The translations under genes were made by a program, and so were the position numbers. A stretch of DNA of 64,000 nucleotides, from assembly GCA_041653935.1 (NCBI GenBank), contig JBAZEO010000005.1:1-64000 (forward strand). The letters run 5' to 3'. This document shows positions 35,165-43,232 of this stretch, in pieces. The DNA comes from JAYEHL01 sp041653935. Lineage in GTDB: Bacteria; Chloroflexota; Dehalococcoidia; E44-bin15. Within the stretch, counting starts at the first letter, position 1. The number at the start of each line of letters is the position of its first letter. The notes under the pieces are model-generated. The model searched no databases and was not told the DNA's origin. It was given only the letters and a program-made list of their open reading frames with translations.

Positions 35165-35587
35165 GATTTTTGATCATATAAAAAGCTTCGGCTCTTCTCT
35201 CCAATTTTTAGAGGGAGTTTTATTGAGTTTTTCTCAGCTCAAAAACCTTGGAAATATGTCATAAGCCCCATGAACATCTGCTGCCGAAGGCGGATACCTC
35301 GTCTTTACTGCCTCACCTCGAAGAGGTGAGGAGGAGCACGACCCGAAGGGTGAGGAGCGAAGGGGGGTCGCAGTGCCCCCCCGTAGCGACGAAAGTGCGG
35401 GAGAAAATTCAATAGATTTGAGATGCACAAAGTTTATCTAGAATGACAAAATTTTTTAGCCAAAAAACGGTCCAAATTTTCGAACTCAAAAACCTCAATT
35501 CAACCGAATTTATCGAAATGTGGGTTGAATCAGCCTTTTTACTAATTTGATGTTATCCTAAATCGGGAGAAGAACCTTTTTAAGATA
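35165..35587. other. Gene-free stretch with structured repeats
   Basis: About 420 bp with no supported gene. It includes a repeated GGCTCTTCT(CT)CCAATTTTTA segment (35152 and 35189), an AT-rich run near 35440-35530 and the hairpin-rich block at 35312-35400. The short minus-strand frame across that block is an artefact of the repeat. Confidence 0.5.
35312..35400 (+). repeat. REP-like hairpin repeat, copy 1
   Basis: CTCACCTC-gaa-GAGGTGAG is a perfect 8-bp hairpin at 35312-35330. It is followed by GAGGAGCACGACCCGAAGGG and TGAGGAGCGAAGGG, and a G/C-rich GGGGGG...CCCCCC stem. A related sequence lies at 46150-46225 on the other strand, with changes on both sides of the CACCC/GGGTG stem. Confidence 0.5.
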
Positions 35588-35725
35588 ATGAATGTCAGCC
35601 CGTACATAAACCCCGCCTGATCCCCTCCCGTTACGGATGCCAGCGGCAAAATTCCCTAAAAAAGCCACAAGTTAAAATAGGCATAGGACTGAATAGGGGT
35701 TAAGAGTGGCGGGGGAGAGCCTTAA
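35588..35725 (+). promoter_or_regulatory. Kinase upstream region shared with R1 and R2
   Basis: This region (ATGAATGTCAGCCCGT... to ...GGGAGAGCCTTAA) is the intact version of the leader found in R1 and R2. It should contain the promoter of the kinase at 35726. No TATA box stands out, but the conservation of the ~140 bp points to a functional leader. Confidence 0.5.
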
Positions 35726-38326
35726 ATGCGTGATAAGCGAATCTGGCGGATCTTAAACGTTGATGACAACGAAGCGGGACGGTATGTAACCACAAAGATC
35801 CTAAAGAACGCGGGCTTTGACGTGATTGAAGCAGCGAATGGCTCCGACGCCCTCACGCTGGCAGCAAACCAGCACCCTGACCTCGTCCTCCTTGACGTAA
35901 ACCTGCCCGACATCAATGGCTTTCTCGTCTGTAAACAGATCAAACTGAACCCGGATACCGCATCCATCCTCGTCGTCCACCAATCCGCCGTATATGTCAG
36001 CCCAAAAGACCGGGTCGAAGGACTTACCGGTGGAGCAGACGGGTACCTCGTGCACCCGTTGGATCCGGGCGAGCTCGTGGAGACGATCCGGGCATTTCTC
36101 CGTATCCGGGAGATGGAAGGTGCACTCCGGGAAAGTGAAGAGTTATTCCGGGGTCTTTTTGATACGGTCACAAGCGGGGTAGCCATCTATGAAGTTCACG
36201 GTGACGGGGCGACGGGAAAGGATTACATCATCCGGGATTTCAACAAGATGGCGCTTGAGATCGAGGGTAAGACAAAAGATGAGGTAATAGGAAAGAGCCT
36301 CTCAGCTCTTCGACCGAAAGTCGATGAGTATGGGATCATCCCGGTGTTCCAAAGAGTCTGGAAGACGGGCGTGCCTGAGTTGTTTCCCCAGAAGATCTAT
36401 GTCGATGAGAAGTATTCCAGCTGGTACGAGAACCGCATCTTCCGGTTGCAGTCCGGGGAAGTCGTCGCGGTGTACAACGATGTCACCGAACGCAAACGGG
36501 CGGAGGAGGCGCTTCATGAGAGCGGACAACGGATCAACTTCTCGCTGGAAGCAGCAGATATGGGCGCATGGGAGCTTGATCTGGTGAAACATACGGCATG
36601 GAGATCGCTTCGCCATGATCAGATCTTCGGCTATGAAGAACTTCTCCCGGAGTGGACATATGAAATGTTCCTCAACCATGTTCTTCCTGAAGACCGCTCA
36701 ATTGTGGACACAAAATTCGGGCAGGCACTGGAAAAATTCTCGGACTGGGAATTCGAATGCCGCATCCGCAGGAAAGATGGTGCTATCTGTTGGATCTGGG
36801 CGAAGGGACGACCGGAGTATAATGACCTCCATGAGCCGAAAAAGATGTTCGGGCTTGTGCAGGATATCACCAAACGCAAACGGGCTGAAGAGGCGCTGTG
36901 GGAAAGTGAAGAGAAGTACCGCATGCTCTTTTCTAATATGCTGGATGGATTTGCCTATTGCCGGATGATCTATGACAGCGAAGGTCATCCTGATGACTTC
37001 ATCTACCTTAATGTCAATCAGGCATTTGACCGGATTATCGGCACAAAAACCGTCACCATGAAACGGGTTACTGAAGTGTTTCCCGGAATCAGGGACTCTT
37101 ACCCGAAGTTGTTTGAGATCTATGGCAGGGTTGCATGGACAGGTACTCCGGAATCATTCGAGATTAATTTCAAACCTATAGAAAAATGGCTGCACATCTC
37201 GGTATATTCTCCGGCAAAGGAGTTTTTTGTTGCGGTGTTTGAAGACATCACCACGCGCAAACAGGTGGAAGCGGCGCTCCATGAGAGCGAGGAGAAATTC
37301 CGAGCCATCTTCCACAGCGCCAATGACGCGATCCAAATCCATGAGATCGGACCGGACTTTACCCCGGGTAAATTCATCGATGTCAATGATGGTGCCTGCC
37401 GAATGCTGATGATGTCCCGCGAGGAAATCCTCGTCCACTCTCCCCTCGACTTTGCGGTAGAATACCATAACCCGCCGCTCCCGGAGATCATCCAGCTCTT
37501 CACAACCAAAGGGGGTGCAATCTTTGAGACAGGACACCGGAGGAGTGATGGGGTCATTGTGCCGGTCGAGATCAATGCCCATATCATCAACCTTCAGGGC
37601 AAGACCGTAATGCTTGGGATTATCAGGGACATCACCGAGCGCAAACGTGCAGAAGATGCACTTCGTCAGGCAAACAAACAATTAAACCTGCTATCATCCA
37701 TTACCCGGCATGACATACTCAACCAACTGATGGCACTCAAGGGATATCTCTATCTCTCAAAAGAGATGATCGATGACCCCACGATACTCACCGGTTACAT
37801 CCAGAAAGAGGAGCAGGCAGCAAATACCATCGAGCACCAGATCACGTTCACGAAAGTCTACCAGGAACTGGGTGTCGCAGCACCCGAATGGCAGAGTGTG
37901 AATGCAAGTGTCCAAAAAGCGATGGCAGGGTTGCCGATGCGGGATGTCCGTATCGAAGTCGATCCTAAAAATCCGGCAATCTTTGCCGACCCACTCTTTG
38001 AAAAGGTCTTCTACAACCTGATCGACAACGCCCTCAAATATGGTGGTGAGGGCATGAAGACGATCCGGGTCTCATCGCAGGAGACGGACACGGGACTCCT
38101 GATTGTCTGCGAGGATGATGGCGTGGGGATCTCTGGCGAGGACAAAAAGAAACTTTTCACCCGGGGCTTCGGCAAGAACACCGGTCTTGGTCTGTTCCTC
38201 TCCCGCGAGATCCTCGCGATTACCGGGATTACGATCACCGAGAACGGTGTACCTGGGAAAGGTGCACGGTTTGAGATTGCGGTGCCGAAAGGGACGTACC
38301 GGTTCACGGGAACCGGGGAAAAATAA
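35726..38326 (+). CDS. REC-4xPAS-HATPase sensor histidine kinase
   Basis: 866 residues, cytoplasmic. Receiver 1-130 (LNVDDNEAGRY, LVLLDVNLPDINGF), closely related to that of the kinase at 24494. PAS domains begin near 136, 268, 396 and 522. Phosphoacceptor region near 655 reads LLSSITRHDILNQLMALKGY; HATPase ~750-865 with CEDDGVGISGEDKK and NTGLGLFLSREILAITGI. The end (TGTGEK) and the next ~60 bp match the 3' flank of the kinase at 50468. Its leader is duplicated in R1 and R2. Likely single-gene transcript. Confidence 0.92.
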   Translation: MRDKRIWRILNVDDNEAGRYVTTKILKNAGFDVIEAANGSDALTLAANQHPDLVLLDVNLPDINGFLVCKQIKLNPDTASILVVHQSAVYVSPKDRVEGLTGGADGYLVHPLDPGELVETIRAFLRIREMEGALRESEELFRGLFDTVTSGVAIYEVHGDGATGKDYIIRDFNKMALEIEGKTKDEVIGKSLSALRPKVDEYGIIPVFQRVWKTGVPELFPQKIYVDEKYSSWYENRIFRLQSGEVVAVYNDVTERKRAEEALHESGQRINFSLEAADMGAWELDLVKHTAWRSLRHDQIFGYEELLPEWTYEMFLNHVLPEDRSIVDTKFGQALEKFSDWEFECRIRRKDGAICWIWAKGRPEYNDLHEPKKMFGLVQDITKRKRAEEALWESEEKYRMLFSNMLDGFAYCRMIYDSEGHPDDFIYLNVNQAFDRIIGTKTVTMKRVTEVFPGIRDSYPKLFEIYGRVAWTGTPESFEINFKPIEKWLHISVYSPAKEFFVAVFEDITTRKQVEAALHESEEKFRAIFHSANDAIQIHEIGPDFTPGKFIDVNDGACRMLMMSREEILVHSPLDFAVEYHNPPLPEIIQLFTTKGGAIFETGHRRSDGVIVPVEINAHIINLQGKTVMLGIIRDITERKRAEDALRQANKQLNLLSSITRHDILNQLMALKGYLYLSKEMIDDPTILTGYIQKEEQAANTIEHQITFTKVYQELGVAAPEWQSVNASVQKAMAGLPMRDVRIEVDPKNPAIFADPLFEKVFYNLIDNALKYGGEGMKTIRVSSQETDTGLLIVCEDDGVGISGEDKKKLFTRGFGKNTGLGLFLSREILAITGITITENGVPGKGARFEIAVPKGTYRFTGTGEK

Positions 38327-38349
38327 ACCGGGAAAATAATGAGTGCCGG

Positions 38350-38480
38350 GATCAATACGGCGCCACATCATCCTTTGGCATAAACAGCAGTGCCGTCCGG
38401 TGATTCACGTTCAGGTTTCGGTATGAGGGATTTCGAACGATACCGTGTTGTGCTGCGTTTTGCCATCCGGGGCGATTGAG
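38350..38480 (-). repeat. Dispersed gene-fragment repeat, copy 4
   Basis: Minus-strand reading ends ALLFMPKDDVAPY then stop, directly after the kinase, as in copy 5 after the kinase at 50468. The upstream part is decayed. The rest of 38327-38637 has no gene; the promoter of the MASE3 kinase must lie near 38580-38630. Confidence 0.55.
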
Positions 38481-38637
38481 GAGAAAAAGAAGTGCAGGAA
38501 TCGGGCAGTTGGGGGAGACAACCGGGATTTCCCCAGGAACAGGCAGTGTGACTCTTCCTGATGATCTCTCCAACATGCATACGATAACCTAATCATACCA
38601 TCCGGAGAATTAGGTTATACAGCGAATGGAGAGAGGA

Positions 38638-40785
38638 ATGCCAGACACCCGTTTCCCGCTCAGTCCGGAGTTAGCGAAACCCGTCATCATCCACACCGCC
38701 GGTATTGCCATTATCCTCGCGGTGCTTGTCGTTATCAGCCAGATGAACTATGTCGTCTTCCACAGCGTCGTGGAGATTGCGACTATTGCAATCGCCATTT
38801 CAATTTTCGTTATCGTCTGGAATGCCCGGGACAAAATTGATAACGGGTACTTCATCATAGTCGGGCTCGCTATCCTCTTCATCGGTGTTATCGATTTCGT
38901 CCATACCCTCGCATACAAAGGAATGGGTGTCTTTCCGGGGAACAGTGCCGATCTTCCTACCCAGCTCTGGATTGCCGCCCGGTATCTCCAGGCATTCACA
39001 CTTCTCGCCGCCCCGCTTATGATAGGCAGGCGGGTGCGGACTGCGCCGGTGCTCGCCATTTTTTCTGCGGCAACAGTATTTCTCCTCTGGACAATCTACG
39101 CAGGCATCTTTCCCTCGTGTTTTGTTGTGGGACAGGGGCTTACGCAGTTCAAGATCGCAAGCGAGTATGTCATCTCTCTCATTCTTGTCGCGGCAACGGC
39201 GCTCCTGTACTGGAAACGGGCGGCGTTCGATCCCCGCATCTTCTGGCTCCTTGCCATGTCAAATGTCCTGACCATCGGGGCTGAGCTTTCGTTCACCGCG
39301 TACGTCAGCGTGTACGGGTCCATGAACATGATCGGGCACCTCTTCCGGCTCGTAGCCACGTACTGCATGTATCTCGCCATTGTGGTTGTCGGCATCCGCA
39401 AGCCATACGCACTCCTCTGGCGGAAAATGAACGAGAGCGAACGGCAGTACCGCGAGCTCTTTATTGAGATGACAAACGGATACGCCCTCCACGAGATCAT
39501 CCTTGACGCTACCGGAAAGCCGGTCGATTACCGGTTTTTAAAAGTGAACCCTGCATTCGAGCGGATGACCAGACTCTCGGCAGCAGATATTGAGGGAAAG
39601 ACCGTCAGGCAGGTTCTCCCCAGCTTGGAACTGGACTGGATCGAGGCATACCGGAAGGTGGTACTGACAGGAACACCTACCCAGTTTGTGAATTTCTCGA
39701 CCGATCTCGGCAAATGGTTTGAAGTCTATGCATTCAGCCCTGCTCCCGGGAAGTTTGCCACGATCTTTAGCGACGTCACGGATCGCAAAGCGGCAGAGGA
39801 GGAAATTGCCCGACTGGCATCCTTCCCGCAACTGAGCCCGGCAATGATCTTTGAGATCGATCCATCGGAACAGGTGCTGTTCGTCAACCCGTCTATACAA
39901 TCGACAATGACCCGGCTGGGGCTGTCAAGCCCGCACGCATTTATTCCTGAGGACGTCCACCAGCTGATCCATGAGTGGGAGACCCGGACACGGGTGAACT
40001 ATGATCGGGAATGCTCTGTTGCCGGCAGGTATTTCCTCGTTACGTGCTACCTCTCTCCCGAGTACCGGTCGATCCGCTTTTATCTCACTGACATCACCGA
40101 TCGCAAGCAGGCGGAGGAAGCGCTTCGACAGGCAAACAAACAACTGAACCTGCTCTCCAGTATCACCCGGCACGACATCCTCAACCAGTTGATGGCGCTC
40201 AAAGGATACCTCGAACTCTCACATGAGGTGATTGACAAACCGGAAACCCTCATCGAGTACATAACAAAAGGGGAGACAGCAGCGAATACCATCGAGCGCC
40301 AGATCACGTTCACGAAAGTCTACCAGGAACTGGGTGCTGCTGCTCCTGCATGGCAGAACGTGGACGCGAGCATCAACAAGGCTGTTACCGGTCTGCCGAT
40401 GCGGGCAGTCCATGTCGAAGTCGATCCCAAAGATCCGGAAATCTTTGCCGACCCACTCTTTGAGAAGGTCTTCTACAACCTGATTGACAACGCATTCCGG
40501 TACGGGGGCGAGGGCATGAAGACGATCCGGGTCTCTTCGCAGGAGTCAGATGCACACCTCACGCTTCTCTGCGAGGATGATGGTGTTGGGATCCCCGCAG
40601 AGGACAAAAAGAAACTCTTCACCAAAGGTTTCGGCAAGAACACCGGTCTTGGTCTCTTCCTCTCGCGGGAGATCCTCGCGATCACCGGGATTATGATCAC
40701 CGAGAACGGTGTACCGGGGAATGGGGCACGGTTCGAGATCACCGTGCCCAAAGGGGCATGGCGGTACACCGGGACTGGTGCCTGA
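38638..40785 (+). CDS. MASE3 membrane sensor histidine kinase
   Basis: About 715 residues. ATG at 38638 has AGAGAGG just upstream; an ATG at 38626 in frame is the alternative. The N-terminal ~250 residues hold seven or so membrane segments of the MASE3 type (AGIAIILAVLVVISQMNYVV, FVHTLAYKGMGVFPG, LPTQLWIAARYLQAFTLLAA), an integral sensor domain. PAS domains at ~265-385 and ~390-490. Phosphoacceptor SSITRHDILNQLMALKGYLE near 515; HATPase ~600-715 with CEDDGVGIPAEDKK. The stop overlaps the next start (TGATG), so the two kinases are co-translated. Confidence 0.9.
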   Translation: MPDTRFPLSPELAKPVIIHTAGIAIILAVLVVISQMNYVVFHSVVEIATIAIAISIFVIVWNARDKIDNGYFIIVGLAILFIGVIDFVHTLAYKGMGVFPGNSADLPTQLWIAARYLQAFTLLAAPLMIGRRVRTAPVLAIFSAATVFLLWTIYAGIFPSCFVVGQGLTQFKIASEYVISLILVAATALLYWKRAAFDPRIFWLLAMSNVLTIGAELSFTAYVSVYGSMNMIGHLFRLVATYCMYLAIVVVGIRKPYALLWRKMNESERQYRELFIEMTNGYALHEIILDATGKPVDYRFLKVNPAFERMTRLSAADIEGKTVRQVLPSLELDWIEAYRKVVLTGTPTQFVNFSTDLGKWFEVYAFSPAPGKFATIFSDVTDRKAAEEEIARLASFPQLSPAMIFEIDPSEQVLFVNPSIQSTMTRLGLSSPHAFIPEDVHQLIHEWETRTRVNYDRECSVAGRYFLVTCYLSPEYRSIRFYLTDITDRKQAEEALRQANKQLNLLSSITRHDILNQLMALKGYLELSHEVIDKPETLIEYITKGETAANTIERQITFTKVYQELGAAAPAWQNVDASINKAVTGLPMRAVHVEVDPKDPEIFADPLFEKVFYNLIDNAFRYGGEGMKTIRVSSQESDAHLTLLCEDDGVGIPAEDKKKLFTKGFGKNTGLGLFLSREILAITGIMITENGVPGNGARFEITVPKGAWRYTGTGA

Positions 40786-42191
40786 TGGCGGAAAAAATCC
40801 GGGTGCTCTACGTCGATGACGAGACACCACTCCTGGAACTCTGCAAGATCTTTCTCGAACAGCCCGGGGATATGACCGTCACGACCACAACAAGTACGCT
40901 CGAAGCGATCCAGATTTTAGCCACAAAGAAATTCGACACCATCGTCTCGGACTACCAGATGCCGGAGATGGACGGGATCGATTTTTTGAAGTACCTCAAA
41001 GCCAAAGGGGATACCACACCGTTTATTATCTTCACCGGCAGGGGGCGGGAAGAGGTGGTGATCGAGGCGTTGAACGCGGGGGCGGATTTCTACCTCCAGA
41101 AAGGTGGCGAGTCCAGAGCGCAGTTCGCCGAACTCTCGAACAAGATCCGGTACGCGGTCTCCCGGCGACGGGCGCTTACTGCGTTCCGGGAGAGCGAAGA
41201 GAAATACCGGCACATCGTGGATACTGCCGAAGAGGGCATCTGGACGCTGGATGAACAGTTCATCATCACCTACACGAACCGGCGGATGGCGGAGATGCTC
41301 GGGTACCGACCGGATGAGATCCTCGGCAGGGCGGTCCAGTCGTTCATGCCAGAGAGTGAACTGGCAGATCACGCGGTACATACCCGACGCCAGCAGGAGG
41401 GGGCGAGCGAGCATTTTGAGCGACGGTTCCTGCGCCGGGATGGCAGTATCCTCTGGGTCTCGGTCTCGGTCACGCCGGTTCTTGACGCGAACGGGACATT
41501 CAGGGGTTCGTTCGCGATGTATTCGGATATCACCGAGTTCAAGCGGGCAGTAAAAGCCCTGGAGGCGTCCCTGCGGGAGAAGGAGATCTTGTTAAAGGAG
41601 ATCCATCACCGGGTCAAGAACAATCTCCAGACCATATCGAGCCTGCTTTACCTCCAGTCGATCTCTACCGAGAATGAGGAGCAGGTGGCGCTCTTAAAGG
41701 ATGCCCGCTCACGGGTCATATCCATGGGGCTTATCCACCAGAAACTGTACCAGTCGGCGGATATCGCCCATATCCCGTTCACCAACTATATCCGTGATCT
41801 CATCGACTTTTTGGTGGATTCCTATGGGGTAGACCCGGACAAGATCCATACTGTTGTCAACGTTACGCCGCCGGATCTCACGATGAAACTCGATACCGGC
41901 ATCCCCTGCGGGCTCATCTTAAACGAGCTCATCACGAATGCCTTCAAGTATGCCTTCCGGGGGCGCGAAGAAGGCACCATCACGATCACGATGACACAGG
42001 ATCCCCACCAGTATGTCCTCACGGTCAGCGACGACGGGATTGGCATCCCTCCGGACCTGGATCTCACCACGACAAAATCCCTCGGCATGACCATCGTCTC
42101 CGATCTCGCGAGTCAGCTCGATGGGGAGCTTGAGATCGTCCGCCAGCCGGGCGCGACCTACCGGATCCGGTTCCCGTACGAAAAATCCTGA
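40785..42191 (+). CDS. REC-PAS-HisKA_2 histidine kinase
   Basis: 468 residues from the ATG at 40785, overlapping the upstream TGA by one base. Receiver 1-120 (LYVDDETPL, IVSDYQMPEMDGI, PFIIFTGRGREE), one PAS ~135-255 (DTAEEGIWTLDEQF), HisKA_2 ~265-350 (LLKEIHHRVKNNLQTISSLL, LIHQKLYQS), HATPase ~360-465 (NELITNAFKYAF, VSDDGIGIPPD). Typical of kinases that signal to a stand-alone receiver of the PdtaR type; such a protein is encoded 200 bp downstream. Confidence 0.92.
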   Translation: MAEKIRVLYVDDETPLLELCKIFLEQPGDMTVTTTTSTLEAIQILATKKFDTIVSDYQMPEMDGIDFLKYLKAKGDTTPFIIFTGRGREEVVIEALNAGADFYLQKGGESRAQFAELSNKIRYAVSRRRALTAFRESEEKYRHIVDTAEEGIWTLDEQFIITYTNRRMAEMLGYRPDEILGRAVQSFMPESELADHAVHTRRQQEGASEHFERRFLRRDGSILWVSVSVTPVLDANGTFRGSFAMYSDITEFKRAVKALEASLREKEILLKEIHHRVKNNLQTISSLLYLQSISTENEEQVALLKDARSRVISMGLIHQKLYQSADIAHIPFTNYIRDLIDFLVDSYGVDPDKIHTVVNVTPPDLTMKLDTGIPCGLILNELITNAFKYAFRGREEGTITITMTQDPHQYVLTVSDDGIGIPPDLDLTTTKSLGMTIVSDLASQLDGELEIVRQPGATYRIRFPYEKS

Positions 42192-42390
42192 TCCAAAAAA
42201 CCCGTATGGTATCTCGTGGAACCGCCGGTATCGTGATGGGTATCTGACGATCATACCCTACCCGGCTGGGCAGGAAGGAGAAAGCCGAATGGGAAAAACC
42301 GGATGGTAAAAACCGGATGGGAAGAATTATGCCAGAAGAAGTGAACACACCATATACGAACAAAGGAATCTCCGGGGACCCTGATAGACT

Positions 42391-43158
42391 ATGACGGAAA
42401 AGAAGATTCTCGTTGTTGAGGACAATGCAATCATCGCCCGGGAAACCTCCGAGCGCCTGAAACGACTCGGATATACGGTCACCGGGATTGTCGCACGGGG
42501 CAGCGATGCGGTAGAGAACGCCCGGACAAACCGACCGGACCTGATCCTCATGGACATCAATCTCAAAGGGGAGATCGATGGCATCGAAGCAGCCGGGCAG
42601 ATAGCCGAATTTTCTGACGCGCCGGTGATCTATCTCACCGCCTATTCCGATGACGCGACCTTGCAGCGTGCGATGCAGACAAAACCGGTGGCGTACCTGA
42701 TCAAACCGTTCAAGGAACGCGAGCTCTATAGCAATATCGAGATGGCGATCTACAAGCACAAGGTCGAGAAGAAGACCGGTATGTCAGAGGAAACGGACGA
42801 GATCATACGAGCGCTTGCCGATCTTCCCGAATGCGTGATCGTCGTCGACAACGGGAATCGTATCCTGTTTTTGAACCGTTCCGCCTCGCGCCTGACCGGC
42901 TTTTCAGCGGATGAGACACGGGGCACGCCCATCTCCACGGTCTTTCGGATCCCCGGAGAGGCGCACGAGCAGAGTGAAACACCTGAAAACGAGACGAGCG
43001 AATTTCCTCTGCATGAGGAGGAACGGATCCGGACGCTGCTCGTCACGCGGAATGGCACCACCGTTCCGGTAATCACAGAGGCGACCGCGATCACGGACAG
43101 CAAGGGAACGAGGGAGGGTTTCGCCCTCGTGTTCTGGGCGGATGACTCAAAATTGTGA
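42391..43158 (+). CDS. Response regulator REC-PAS
   Basis: 255 residues. Receiver 1-125 with VVEDNAIIARETSERLKRLG, LILMDINLKGEIDGIEAAGQ (phosphoacceptor Asp), VIYLTAYSDD and the Lys of YLIKPFKERE. Then a PAS domain ~140-255 (ALADLPECVIVVDNGNRILF). No DNA-binding or enzymatic output, so it probably acts by protein contact. The best candidate phosphate donor is the HisKA_2 kinase just upstream. The gap 42192-42390 carries short imperfect repeats of ACCGGATGG(T)AAAA near 42288-42320 and no gene. Confidence 0.88.
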   Translation: MTEKKILVVEDNAIIARETSERLKRLGYTVTGIVARGSDAVENARTNRPDLILMDINLKGEIDGIEAAGQIAEFSDAPVIYLTAYSDDATLQRAMQTKPVAYLIKPFKERELYSNIEMAIYKHKVEKKTGMSEETDEIIRALADLPECVIVVDNGNRILFLNRSASRLTGFSADETRGTPISTVFRIPGEAHEQSETPENETSEFPLHEEERIRTLLVTRNGTTVPVITEATAITDSKGTREGFALVFWADDSKL

Positions 43159-43232
43159 ACACGGATGGGCATCTTCCCTTTGTTGGAACGGCGAATCCCG
43201 ACCGGTCCTGCCCCGTCACCTGGTGAACTTAC

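Noticed and set aside
35234..35428. Small minus-strand frame (LRGGTATPLRSSPFG...)
   Set aside because: It translates a hairpin repeat and has no start signal or protein-like pattern.
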